Assembly: GCF_904848585.1 (NCBI RefSeq)
Contig: NZ_CAJHCR010000016.1
Coordinates: 1 to 64,000 of the forward strand
From: Paraburkholderia kirstenboschensis
GTDB lineage: Bacteria > Pseudomonadota > Gammaproteobacteria > Burkholderiales > Burkholderiaceae
Direction of reading: 5' to 3'
Length of the DNA stretch: 64,000 bases
Below, piece after piece: positions 46,310 to 53,974 of this stretch (position 1 is the first letter of the stretch; every line of letters begins with the position of its first letter). The translations under genes and the position numbers were made by a program. The notes under the pieces were generated by a model. The model was not told the DNA's origin. It did not search any database and saw only the letters and a list, made by a program, of their open reading frames with translations.

Positions 46310-46903
46310 TCAGAACGCCTTCTTCCAGCCGCCGCCGTAGGCGATTTCCGCAATCGGCAGACGCTGCCGCACCGACTTTTCGCGTTCGCGCAAAACCGGA
46401 TCGAGTTTCTCGACATCGCCGAAATGGCCCAGCGAAATGAAGGCGATCGGTTCGACGTCGTTCGGCAAGTCGAAAGCCTTGCGGAACGCGTTCGGGTCGA
46501 AGCCACTCATCTGATGCGCGGCCAGGCCGAGCGCGTGCGCCTGCAATACGAGCGCCATGGCGGCCGCGCCTGCGTCGTATTGAGCACAGCGGTTCACCTC
46601 GCCCTTGCTGGTGCGCGTAAGTGTAGTAACGGCGATCAACACGGGGGCGGGCGCGTTCCAGGCCTGGTTGAACGGCACGAGGGTGGCGAACGCCTGCTTG
46701 AACGCGACTTCATCGACGCTGCGGTCGAACACAAGAAAACGCCACGGTTGAGCGTTATACGACGAAGGCGCCCAGCGTGCCGCTTCCAGCACAGCGTGCA
46801 GGTTCTCGCGGCTCACCGGCTCGCTCGAATATGCGCGCGGGCTCCAGCGACCGGCAATCAGCTCGTGAATGGCAACTGCGGAAGGGGCGGGTTTGTGGGT
46901 CAT
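46310..46903 (-). CDS. Nitroreductase-family flavoprotein
   Basis: The 197-aa FMN enzyme of the nitroreductase superfamily has the FMN-binding RWSPRAYSSEPVS near residues 20-32, AARWAPSSYNAQPWRF, and MALVLQAHALGLAAHQMSGFD. It reduces nitro groups, quinones or related compounds with NAD(P)H. GAGAGAAGCGC lies immediately before the chosen ATG at 46903; an in-frame ATG at 46927 would add eight residues. It is convergent with the MFS gene. Confidence 0.87.
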   Translation of the reverse strand: MTHKPAPSAVAIHELIAGRWSPRAYSSEPVSRENLHAVLEAARWAPSSYNAQPWRFLVFDRSVDEVAFKQAFATLVPFNQAWNAPAPVLIAVTTLTRTSKGEVNRCAQYDAGAAAMALVLQAHALGLAAHQMSGFDPNAFRKAFDLPNDVEPIAFISLGHFGDVEKLDPVLREREKSVRQRLPIAEIAYGGGWKKAF

Positions 46904-47069
46904 GCGCTTCTCTCGGTAGAAATTCATGATCGCGGGCGGCTGCCCGAGGGTCACATAGCATAACCGGGGTTCGGCGCGCGCGCTGCATGAAGCGAGCGGA
47001 TAGATTTTCCGTAGCGTGGAAAGACGCGGGCGCGCCGTCGCGCGGCCCAGCGTCGTTCCGTGTGGCGCT

Positions 47070-48353
47070 CTAGACCGCCTGCGGCTGCGGCGCCCTGGCC
47101 GGCCGATTGATCCGCAACACGATGAAGGCGGCCACGAGGCACAGACCGCCGGAAATCATCGACGCCACGGTATAGGTGCCAAGGCTCGCGCGCAGCATGC
47201 CAGCGCCGAGCGCCGCGAACGCAGCGCCGAGTTGATGCCCGGCGACCACCCAGCCAAACACCACGGGAGCCGCCTCCTTGCCGTAGACGTCAGTCGCGAG
47301 ACGCACGGTCGGCGGGACGGTCGCAATCCAGTCGAGCCCGTAGAACACGGCGAAGAGCGGCAAACCGAAAAAGTCGATGCCGAAGGCGTGCGGCAGATAC
47401 ATCAGCGACAAGCCGCGCAGCCCGTAGTACCAGAACAGCAACACGCGGCTGTTGAAGCGATCGGACAGCCAGCCGGAGAGCGTCGTGCCGAACAGATCGA
47501 AGATACCCATCGCGGCGAGCAGCGACGCGCCCTGCACTTCCGACATGCCGTAATCGCCGCACATCGCGATGAGGTGCGTGCCGACATAGCCGTTCGTGCT
47601 CGCCCCGCAAATGAAAAAGCTGAAGAACAGCAGCCAGAAATCGCGTGTTTTGCTCGCCATGGCGAGTGTGCCGAAGGCGATCGCAAGCGGATTCTGTTTT
47701 GTCGCCGTCGCGGCCACCGGCGCGTCGTGCGGCTCGCCGTAAGGGCGCAACGCTACATCCGACGGCCGCTCAGGCAGCAGGAACGCAACCAGCGGCAGCA
47801 CGATCGCCGCAGCCGCCGCGACGACCCAGACCACCTGGCGCCAGCCGTAGTGCTCGACGATAGCCGCGAGCATCGGCAGGAACACGAGTTGGCCAGTCGC
47901 GGAACTTGCGGTCAGAATCCCCATGACGAGCCCGCGATGCGTGGTGAACCAGCGCGTCACGACGGTCGCCGACAACGACAGCGCTGCCACGCCCGTCGAA
48001 CCGCCAACCATCACGCCCCAGATCAGGATCATCTGCCAAGGGTGCGTCATCAGCGACGACAAGGCGACGCCCGCCGCCATGGTGCCGAGCGCGATGAGCA
48101 GCGTGGGGCGCACGCCGAAACGCTGCATCGCCGCTGCCGCAAACGGCCCCATCAGCCCGTATAGGGCGATGTTCACGGAGATTGCCAGCGAAATGGTGCC
48201 GCGGCTCCAGCCGAATTGATGCTCGAGCGGCACCATCATCACGCTCGGCGTAGCGCGCGTGCCCGCCGCCGCCAAAAGCACCAGAAACACCACGGCCACG
48301 GTCAACCACCCGTAATGAAAACGCCTGCCTATCAGTCTCGCTGCCCAGTTCAT
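47070..48353 (-). CDS. MFS transporter (OFA/monocarboxylate-like)
   Basis: The 427-aa twelve-span transporter starts at MNWAARLIGRRFHYGWLTVAVVF, with AGGAGAGCCG just before the ATG. LEHQFGWSRGTISLAISVN and the loop AAAAMQRFGVRPTL are typical of the oxalate/formate and monocarboxylate branch. It is divergent from a TetR regulator, with operator-like palindromes between, so it is probably repressed by that protein and could act in export or uptake of the ligand. The substrate is unknown. Confidence 0.85.
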   Translation of the reverse strand: MNWAARLIGRRFHYGWLTVAVVFLVLLAAAGTRATPSVMMVPLEHQFGWSRGTISLAISVNIALYGLMGPFAAAAMQRFGVRPTLLIALGTMAAGVALSSLMTHPWQMILIWGVMVGGSTGVAALSLSATVVTRWFTTHRGLVMGILTASSATGQLVFLPMLAAIVEHYGWRQVVWVVAAAAAIVLPLVAFLLPERPSDVALRPYGEPHDAPVAATATKQNPLAIAFGTLAMASKTRDFWLLFFSFFICGASTNGYVGTHLIAMCGDYGMSEVQGASLLAAMGIFDLFGTTLSGWLSDRFNSRVLLFWYYGLRGLSLMYLPHAFGIDFFGLPLFAVFYGLDWIATVPPTVRLATDVYGKEAAPVVFGWVVAGHQLGAAFAALGAGMLRASLGTYTVASMISGGLCLVAAFIVLRINRPARAPQPQAV

Positions 48354-48399
48354 CGGCTCTCCTATCGGCGTGGTTCGACTCGCCCCGCCGTTCGCATTA

Positions 48400-48414
48400 T
48401 TACGGTTTCGGTAA
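48400..48414. promoter_or_regulatory. Degenerate second TetR operator, MFS side
   Basis: TTACGGTTTCGGTAA shares its right half CGGTAA with the stronger operator at 48457 and is centred 54 bp upstream of the MFS start codon. The left half has one change and the spacer is one base longer. It may be a weaker site for the same repressor. Confidence 0.4.
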
Positions 48415-48419
48415 AGGAC

Positions 48420-48439
48420 TTGTGACAGATCAGTCACAA
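48420..48439. promoter_or_regulatory. Inverted repeat TTGTGAC-N6-GTCACAA
   Basis: A perfect 7-bp inverted repeat with a 6-bp spacer lies between the two TetR-like sites. It resembles a CRP/FNR-type dyad, but the TGTGA and TCACA halves are eight rather than six bases apart. A different regulator is more likely. Confidence 0.45.
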
Positions 48440-48456
48440 TTGGTGTTGCGATATTA

Positions 48457-48472
48457 GTTACCGGTCGGTAAC
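48457..48472. promoter_or_regulatory. TetR operator between MFS and tetR genes
   Basis: GTTACCGGTCGGTAAC is a 16-bp palindrome, symmetric except for its two central bases. It ends one base before an in-frame ATG of the tetR gene and 33 bp before the preferred start at 48506. Self-repression plus control of the divergent transporter is the usual arrangement. Confidence 0.65.
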
Positions 48473-48505
48473 ATGTCAAGGCGTCAATCGAATTCGGGGG
48501 CACCT

Positions 48506-49192
48506 ATGTCTGAAAGCGAAACCTCCAAGCGAGGCTCTGCGGCGGGGAGTTCGACGTCGGCTAATTCGCCTGCTTCGTCCCCCTCGCGGCGAGCGCGCGG
48601 TGGCCACACAAGCGGGCCGGAGGCACAGCAACACCTGCTGCGCGCGGCGGATGACCTGTTCTACCGTGAGGGCGTGCGGGCGGTCGGCGTGGATGCGGTC
48701 GTCGAGCGCGCCGGCGTCAACAAGATGAGCCTGTACCGCCAGTTCTCGTCGAAAGACGACCTGGTGATGGCTTATCTGGAGCGCAAAGACGCTCAGTTCT
48801 TCGGCTACGTCGAGAAGAGCTTCGCGAAACACTCTGGAGAGCCGGCAAAGCAGCTTCAGCAATATTTCGACGATCTCGCCGCGCGGGCGTCGCTGGAAGG
48901 CTATCGCGGCTGTCCGTTTGTGAACGTCGCGGTGGAGTTCCCCGATACCGCGCATCCTGCCCGGCTATTCGTGTTCCGAAACAAGGAGCGGTTGCTGGCG
49001 CGCCTGACGGAGCTGGCAAGCGCCGCGGGCGCCGACGATCCCGAGATGCTCGCCGGCGCGCTGGCTTTGCTGATCGAGGGCGTGTATGCGGCTAGCCAGA
49101 CCTATCGCGCGGGATCGAGCCCGGTGCTCGCGGCGCCGAAAGCCGCCGCGCAGCTGATCGCCGCGGCGTGTGGGGGGAAATCGGGGCGTTAA
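48506..49192 (+). CDS. TetR-family transcriptional regulator
   Basis: The 228-aa repressor has a disordered Ser/Arg-rich N-terminus of about 40 residues, then the TetR helix-turn-helix (LLRAADDLFYREGVRAVGVD, AGVNKMSLYRQFSSKDDLV). A ligand-binding C-terminal domain follows (ASLEGYRGCPFVNVAVEF). I prefer MSESETSKRG at 48506, with GGGGG ahead, to the ATG at 48473, which lies directly against the operator. It probably controls itself and the divergent MFS transporter; the inducer is unknown. Confidence 0.85.
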   Translation: MSESETSKRGSAAGSSTSANSPASSPSRRARGGHTSGPEAQQHLLRAADDLFYREGVRAVGVDAVVERAGVNKMSLYRQFSSKDDLVMAYLERKDAQFFGYVEKSFAKHSGEPAKQLQQYFDDLAARASLEGYRGCPFVNVAVEFPDTAHPARLFVFRNKERLLARLTELASAAGADDPEMLAGALALLIEGVYAASQTYRAGSSPVLAAPKAAAQLIAAACGGKSGR

Positions 49193-49205
49193 GGGGTAAC
49201 GGGTT

Positions 49206-49241
49206 GGGTTTGGCTTGGGTTTGGCTTGGGTTTGGCTTCGC
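49206..49241. repeat. 12-bp direct repeats and T-rich tract
   Basis: Three near-identical copies of TTTGGCTTGGGT are followed by two TTTTTTTGCGG runs (to about 49270). They lie just after tetR and may help end its transcription, although no GC hairpin precedes the Ts. Confidence 0.6.
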
Positions 49242-49385
49242 TTGCGGCTTTTTTTGCGGTTTTTTTGCGGCTTCGTTGTCCCGTTTCCTTCTGCCGCTTC
49301 TTTTTGCGGTTGTGCTTGAGGTAGTTGCGCACTGGCCTGCCGCACGCGCCGTTAAAATGGCTTTTTGCCCTTTTCGCAGCCTGCC

Positions 49386-49940
49386 ATGCCGTTGTCCTCC
49401 GAATCGCACGACGCTGTCGTGGCCGCCACCCGTCACTGGCTGACCGAAGCCGTGATCGGGCTCAATCTGTGTCCGTTCGCCAAGGCCGTCCATGTGAAGG
49501 GACAAATCCGCTACGCGGTCAGCAATGCGACCGATCTGGAAGGCGTACTAGCCGATCTTGAAACCGAGCTCAACCTCCTCACCGCCGCAGATCCCGCCGC
49601 GGTGGACACCACGCTATTAATCCTGCCTCAGGCGCTGGAAGATTTTCTGCAGTATAACGACGCACTGTTCTTCGCAGAAAGAATGCTCAAGCAGCTTCGC
49701 CTGACAGGCATTATCCAGATTGCCAGCTTTCATCCTTTTTATCAGTTTGAAGGCACTGAGCCGGACGATATCGAGAATTACACCAATCGCGCGCCTTATC
49801 CGATTTTTCATTTACTCAGAGAAGACAGTATTGAACGCGCGGTTCAGGCATTTCCCGATGCCGAAGCAATTTATGAACGAAATCAGGAAACGCTTCGGCG
49901 GATAGGACTCGTCGGCTGGAATCAATTAATGAAAACCTGA
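49386..49940 (+). CDS. DUF1415 family protein
   Basis: The 184-aa protein starts MPLSSESHDAVVAATRHWLT; the segment GLNLCPFAKAVHVKGQIRY and SFHPFYQFEGTEPDDIENYTNRAPYPIFHLLRE are the marks of DUF1415. No catalytic function is known; the invariant Cys-Pro-Phe and His-Pro suggest a redox or metal site. TAAAAT at about 49355 may be its -10. The second half of the gene (from about 49610) is visibly richer in A and T than its surroundings. Confidence 0.82.
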   Translation: MPLSSESHDAVVAATRHWLTEAVIGLNLCPFAKAVHVKGQIRYAVSNATDLEGVLADLETELNLLTAADPAAVDTTLLILPQALEDFLQYNDALFFAERMLKQLRLTGIIQIASFHPFYQFEGTEPDDIENYTNRAPYPIFHLLREDSIERAVQAFPDAEAIYERNQETLRRIGLVGWNQLMKT

Positions 49941-49941
49941 T

Positions 49942-50784
49942 TCACGCGGAGACGAAAAATCTCTCTTTCAGCTCCTCGATACCGAGCGTTTGCATGACCT
50001 CGTTGAGCCGCTCGGCCGGGCGCCGCCGCGGCAAGTCCTTGAATTGTGCGATGATCAGCTCGTTTTTCATCGAATGTTCCCAGCCCACGAGTTCGGTTAC
50101 GCTGACCTGATAACCGTGCGCCTCCAACTGGAGGCAGCGCAGCACATTGGTAATCTGGCTGCCGAATTCCCGGGTATGCAATGGATGCCGCCAGATTTCC
50201 GTCAACGCACTGGCGAGCGATTTACTTTTGTTTTGACGTAAAACACCTGCCACCTCCGCCTGACAGCACGGCACGACCACGATGTACTTTGCGCTCTTTT
50301 CGAGAGCGAAGCGAATCGCGTCGTCCGTTGCGGTATTGCAGGCGTGCAGCGCGGTGACGATATCGATCCGGGCCGGCAAGCGGTCGGACGTAATCGATTC
50401 CGCTACCGACAAATTCACGAACGACATGCCCTTGAAGCCGAGGCGCGCCGCCAGTTCCTCCGACCTCGTGACGAGCTCCTCGCGCGTTTCGATGCCGTAA
50501 ATGTGCGACGCCCCACCTGCGACATCCTGAAACTCCTTGAAGAACAGGTCATAAAGGATAAAACCTAGATATGACTTGCCCGCGCCGTGATCGACGAGGG
50601 TGACCGCCCCCTGCTGGTCCTTCAGATCCTTGAGGAGCGGCTCGATGAACTGGAACAGATGGTAGACCTGCTTGAGCTTGCGGCGGCTATCCTGGTTCAT
50701 CTTGCCGTCGCGCGTCAGGATGTGAAGCTCCTTGAGCAATTCGATGGACTGGTTCGGGCGAATTTCGTGGGTTTTGCTGGACAT
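49942..50784 (-). CDS. Class I SAM-dependent methyltransferase
   Basis: The 280-aa protein has a SAM-binding glycine-rich motif VDHGAGKSYLGFIL at about 64-77, an acidic residue in IYGIETREEL, and TALHACNTATDDAI followed by IVVVPCCQ at the site of motif IV. The CC pair and ACxTATD pattern recall METTL25/RRNAD1-type methyltransferases, whose targets are ribosomal. The substrate is not known. Its 3' end meets the end of the DUF1415 gene one base apart, convergent. Confidence 0.75.
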   Translation of the reverse strand: MSSKTHEIRPNQSIELLKELHILTRDGKMNQDSRRKLKQVYHLFQFIEPLLKDLKDQQGAVTLVDHGAGKSYLGFILYDLFFKEFQDVAGGASHIYGIETREELVTRSEELAARLGFKGMSFVNLSVAESITSDRLPARIDIVTALHACNTATDDAIRFALEKSAKYIVVVPCCQAEVAGVLRQNKSKSLASALTEIWRHPLHTREFGSQITNVLRCLQLEAHGYQVSVTELVGWEHSMKNELIIAQFKDLPRRRPAERLNEVMQTLGIEELKERFFVSA

Positions 50785-50950
50785 CGTGGGGGACCGTCGT
50801 CGATTGCAACGCGAACGTGCGTCAGGTGACGGAAAAAGGAAGAAGTTGCTGCCAGTTTACCCAAACCGCGGCCCGCTCACCGAAGAGCCGCGAAAAACTG
50901 CAGGAAGTGCCGCAATCCTGGAACACTTCCTGCTCGCAAAGGCACGACGC

Positions 50951-50998
50951 GGGACGTTTCTCGTGCGGCGCAGAACCGTTTAGCGCCGCACGAGTCCC
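50951..50998. repeat. Large perfect inverted repeat in the 384-bp gap
   Basis: CTCGTGCGGCGC (50960-50971) and GCGCCGCACGAG (50983-50994) are fully complementary with an 11-nt loop. Outer GGGA (50951-50954) and TCCC (50995-50998) can extend the stem across an internal bulge. No T-run follows on either strand, so it is not a standard terminator. It lies between the divergent methyltransferase and the unknown gene at 51169. The rest of the gap (50785-51168) shows no gene. Confidence 0.7.
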
Positions 50999-51168
50999 AA
51001 AAGCGGAAGCCGTGGTACCTATAACAATAAGCTGTCGGTCGTGGTCACGAACACACGGCCCGGATGCAAGTGGGGAAGGCGGCTCAGTGATACGAGCCGA
51101 ACGTTACGTCACCGGCAGCGCGCCGCGATTTCAATTGAACGTGCGCCCGGATAATAGAAGAGGCAGCA

Positions 51169-51489
51169 ATGGATACGGTACCCAACGGAAACGTCGAACA
51201 GAAGTTCCAGGAGATGATGGCGAAGCTCACCGCCATGCCCGCCTGGTCCGAAAAGCAGCAACTCGAACTGGAGATGGCCCGCGACATCTCCACCGAAATG
51301 CTTCGCCTCGCGGAAGTGATGCGGGACGGGAGTGTCGACATGGAAACGTGTTTGACGCTGCTCAAGTACGCGAAAGTGCTCGACTTCGTGATGACCACGC
51401 TGGCTTCACGGCGCGATATCAAACCGCAAACGCTGCGGGTCATCTTCAAGCTTGCAGGCCTCAAGGTAGACGAGGCTTATCCGAGCTGA
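51169..51489 (+). CDS. Conserved-looking helical protein of unknown function
   Basis: The 106-aa protein is probably all alpha-helical: charged amphipathic stretches (KFQEMMAKLTAMPAWSEKQQ, EMARDISTEMLRLAEVMRDG) and no signal peptide or membrane span. AGAGG lies before the ATG, and codon use is like its neighbours, so I take it as real. I do not recognise a family. The motif DMETCLTLLKYAKVLDFVMT could be a dimer interface. It is monocistronic as far as can be seen. Confidence 0.6.
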   Translation: MDTVPNGNVEQKFQEMMAKLTAMPAWSEKQQLELEMARDISTEMLRLAEVMRDGSVDMETCLTLLKYAKVLDFVMTTLASRRDIKPQTLRVIFKLAGLKVDEAYPS

Positions 51490-51604
51490 GGTGCGGCGAG
51501 GAATCGCGCACATATCGAACCACGCCGCGACTCGCGCGAGCGGCCTCCCGCCGCTCGCTTCCCCCGCGAGTCACCGCGGCGGCTCCTTTTCCAAAACGCT
51601 CAAA

Positions 51605-51814
51605 TCAGGCGCGCGGCGCTTCCACCGGCGGCGTGCCTTCATGGAAGAGCGTCCTCAATTGCTGGCGCAGTTCAGGCGAATCGTCGTGTTTGTGCACGCT
51701 GACGGCATGTTGCACGGCTGCGTTGAGCAGCTCGTCTTCGTTATCGGCCGAGATCGCAACCGTGCAATTCGTTTCGCTCGGGAACTCGCGGCAGTCGATA
51801 TATTTGCGGGTCAT
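51605..51814 (-). CDS. DUF1059 small protein
   Basis: The 69-aa protein begins MTRKYIDCREFPSETNCTVA and continues with ADNEDELLNAAVQHAVSVH, the conserved pattern of DUF1059 proteins with a Cys pair (C8, C17) and a helical His-rich centre. The function is unknown. GGAGAC lies just before the ATG at 51814. It stands alone and is convergent with the 106-aa gene. Confidence 0.8.
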   Translation of the reverse strand: MTRKYIDCREFPSETNCTVAISADNEDELLNAAVQHAVSVHKHDDSPELRQQLRTLFHEGTPPVEAPRA

Positions 51815-52172
51815 GGCAGTCTCCTTGATCGATATGTGTGAACATCCACGCTGGCACAAGGCGCAAACCGAAGCTCACCGATCCCGATGCCACGGCGTGC
51901 GGCGTCTGGACAACGCGGTCGCTCGTATTGACGCGGGAATGACGCGAATGCGCCCAATGGAATGTGTCCAAAAATTATAGTTGGCGATGCTGACTAACGA
52001 AGCGATGGACCGGACAAGCTTGGGAGCTAGCGCGCCTGAATGTAGAGTTCTGACGCCCGATTAGCGGCGGGCGCGTTTGCTCCGTGCTGGATGCGGTGTG
52101 AGAATAGCGGGCTTCGTGGGGTGTGAGGGCTTGGGCGCTTTTCTTCGCGTTGGGCGTGTGGGCGTGTTCTGC
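51815..52172. other. Non-coding stretch before the minisatellite
   Basis: No supported gene is found. The only notable feature is gradual decay into TTGGGCG-like words from about 52130 on, the degenerate edge of the array that follows. The DUF1059 promoter must lie in its left part. Confidence 0.6.
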
Positions 52173-52457
52173 GTCTTGGGCGTCTTGGGCGTCTTGGGCG
52201 TCTTGGGCGTCTTGGGCGTCTTGGGCGTCTTGGGCGTCTTGGGCGTTTGGGCGTTTGGGCGTTTGGGCGTTTGGGCGTTTGGGCGTTGGGCGTTGGGCGT
52301 TGGGCGTTTGGGCACTTGGGCGTTTGGGCGTTTGGGCACTTGGGCACTTGGGCACTTGGGCACTTGGGCACTTGGGCACTTGGGCACTTGGGCACTTGGG
52401 CATTCGGGCACTTGGGCACTTGGGCACTTGGGCACTTGGGCACTTGGGCACTTGGGC
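52173..52457. repeat. Mosaic minisatellite of 9-, 8- and 7-bp units
   Basis: In order: eight copies of GTCTTGGGC (9 bp, 52173-52244); five of GTTTGGGC (8 bp, to 52284); three of GTTGGGC (7 bp, to 52305); GTTTGGGC, ACTTGGGC and two GTTTGGGC (to 52337); then fifteen ACTTGGGC-type units (8 bp, 52338-52457), one of them ATTCGGGC. All share the core TTGGGC or TGGGC. The minus strand is open in all three frames and would encode Pro/Ser/Ala/Gln/Lys repeats, but I see no start site or codon bias to support translation. Confidence 0.97.
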
Positions 52458-52646
52458 GCAACCGCCGCGTTCTGCCGCACCGGGCGCGTTCCTGCGCTCT
52501 GGCGCATTCAGCGTGTTCGACGCTCTGCTGCACCTCCAGGATCCGGCGCCCTCACAGCGCCGCTATAGCCGTCTTTCACACCCTTCGCGCCGTCCACGCA
52601 CCATTGCTGCCGGCGCGCCGCCTCTTTAGCTCATCTGCAGGCCCGC

Positions 52647-53942
52647 ATGTCATCTTCGTTCGATTCCGCCCGCGTCGCCGTCATCGGCGGCGGACCCGCT
52701 GGCCTGATGGCCGCCGAGGCGCTTTCCCTGCAAGACGTACAGGTCGACGTCCACGACGCGATGCCTTCGGTTGGCCGCAAATTCCTGATGGCCGGCAAAG
52801 GCGGCATGAACATCACGCATTCGGAGTCGCTCGAGCCGTTTCTCGATCGCTACGGCGCGCGCCGCGAATGGATTGCACCGCTGCTGGAGACGTTCGGGCC
52901 GGACGCGTTGCGCGCCTGGTTGCGAGAACTTGGGGTCGAGACGTTTGTCGGCAGCTCGGGACGCGTTTTCCCGGCCGACATGAAAGCGGCGCCGATGCTG
53001 CGCGCCTGGCTGCATCGACTGAGGGAAACGGGTGTGCGCTTCCACATGCGGCACAAATGGATCGGTTGGCAGACTGGAGAGGAGACCGCTGCTGACGCGC
53101 CCGCGCCGGCCCACCAGCCGCATACCCTTTTGTTCGCCACGCCGGACGACGAGCAGACCGTAACCTACGACGCCGTCGTGTTGGCGCTCGGTGGCGCAAG
53201 TTGGCCTCGCCTAGGATCGGACGCGGCCTGGGTGCCGTTGATCACGGCCCGCGACGTGCCCGTGCGCCCGTTGCAACCCGCAAACTGCGGCTTCGACGCG
53301 GACTGGAGTCCTTACCTGCGCGAGCGTTTCGCCGGTCAGCCGGTGAAATCCATCGCCATTTCACTCACCGATGTAGACGAAAAAGTCCACAATCGACAAG
53401 GTGAAATACTTTTGACAGAAACGGGCCTCGAAGGGAGTCTGATCTATGCGCTTTCGGCCGCGATTCGCGAGCGAATTCTGGCTGACGGCGAACTCACGAT
53501 CACCCTGGATCTGGCGCCCGGCTTGCCTTTGGAGCGAGTGATATCGGAAGTCACGAGGCCGCGCGGCTCGCGATCGATATCGAGTCATCTGCAGGGAAGA
53601 GTTGGGATTAACGGTGTGAAACTGGCGTTATTGCACGAGATGCTGCCGAAGGACGTTTTCGCCGATGCCACGCGTCTCGCGCACGCCATTAAGGCGCTCC
53701 CGGTGAAACTCTTGCGCGCCCGACCGATTGCAGAAGCGATCAGCAGCGCGGGAGGCATTCCCTTCGAGGCGCTGGACGAGCATTTGATGATCGAGCACTT
53801 GCCCGGTGTTTTTTGCGCGGGCGAAATGCTCGATTGGGAAGCGCCGACAGGCGGTTATCTGCTGACTGCGTGCTTTGCGAGCGGTCTGGTCGCCGGGCGC
53901 GGCGCCGCAGCGTTTGTAGAGGCGCGCGGCGCGTTCCGGTAA
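52647..53942 (+). CDS. BaiN/HI0933-type flavoprotein (TIGR03862-like)
   Basis: The 431-aa FAD/NAD(P) oxidoreductase has the dinucleotide-binding motif VAVIGGGPAGLMAAEAL at about 10-26, the family marker SVGRKFLMAGKGGMNITHSE, and GRVFPADMKAAPML. The C-terminal part contains SSAGGIPFEALDEHLM and GVFCAGEMLDWEAPTGGYLL, as in HI0933-like proteins. The substrate is not known. The start at 52647 follows the minisatellite by 189 bp, in which I see no promoter that I would name. Confidence 0.87.
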   Translation: MSSSFDSARVAVIGGGPAGLMAAEALSLQDVQVDVHDAMPSVGRKFLMAGKGGMNITHSESLEPFLDRYGARREWIAPLLETFGPDALRAWLRELGVETFVGSSGRVFPADMKAAPMLRAWLHRLRETGVRFHMRHKWIGWQTGEETAADAPAPAHQPHTLLFATPDDEQTVTYDAVVLALGGASWPRLGSDAAWVPLITARDVPVRPLQPANCGFDADWSPYLRERFAGQPVKSIAISLTDVDEKVHNRQGEILLTETGLEGSLIYALSAAIRERILADGELTITLDLAPGLPLERVISEVTRPRGSRSISSHLQGRVGINGVKLALLHEMLPKDVFADATRLAHAIKALPVKLLRARPIAEAISSAGGIPFEALDEHLMIEHLPGVFCAGEMLDWEAPTGGYLLTACFASGLVAGRGAAAFVEARGAFR

Positions 53943-53974
53943 AACGCGGGCCCCGCGCCCTGGCTCACAGCGCT

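Noticed and set aside
44850..46340. 496-codon plus-strand frame overlapping the MFS gene
   Set aside because: Second frame of the same strand; Arg-rich with no hydrophobic spans, while the MFS frame has twelve.
48420..48439. CRP site
   Set aside because: The TGTGA and TCACA halves are 8 bp apart, not 6, so the fit to CRP is poor.
51975..52533. Repeat-protein genes across the minisatellite
   Set aside because: All three frames are equally open, which shows that the lack of stops comes from the repeat unit and not from selection for coding.
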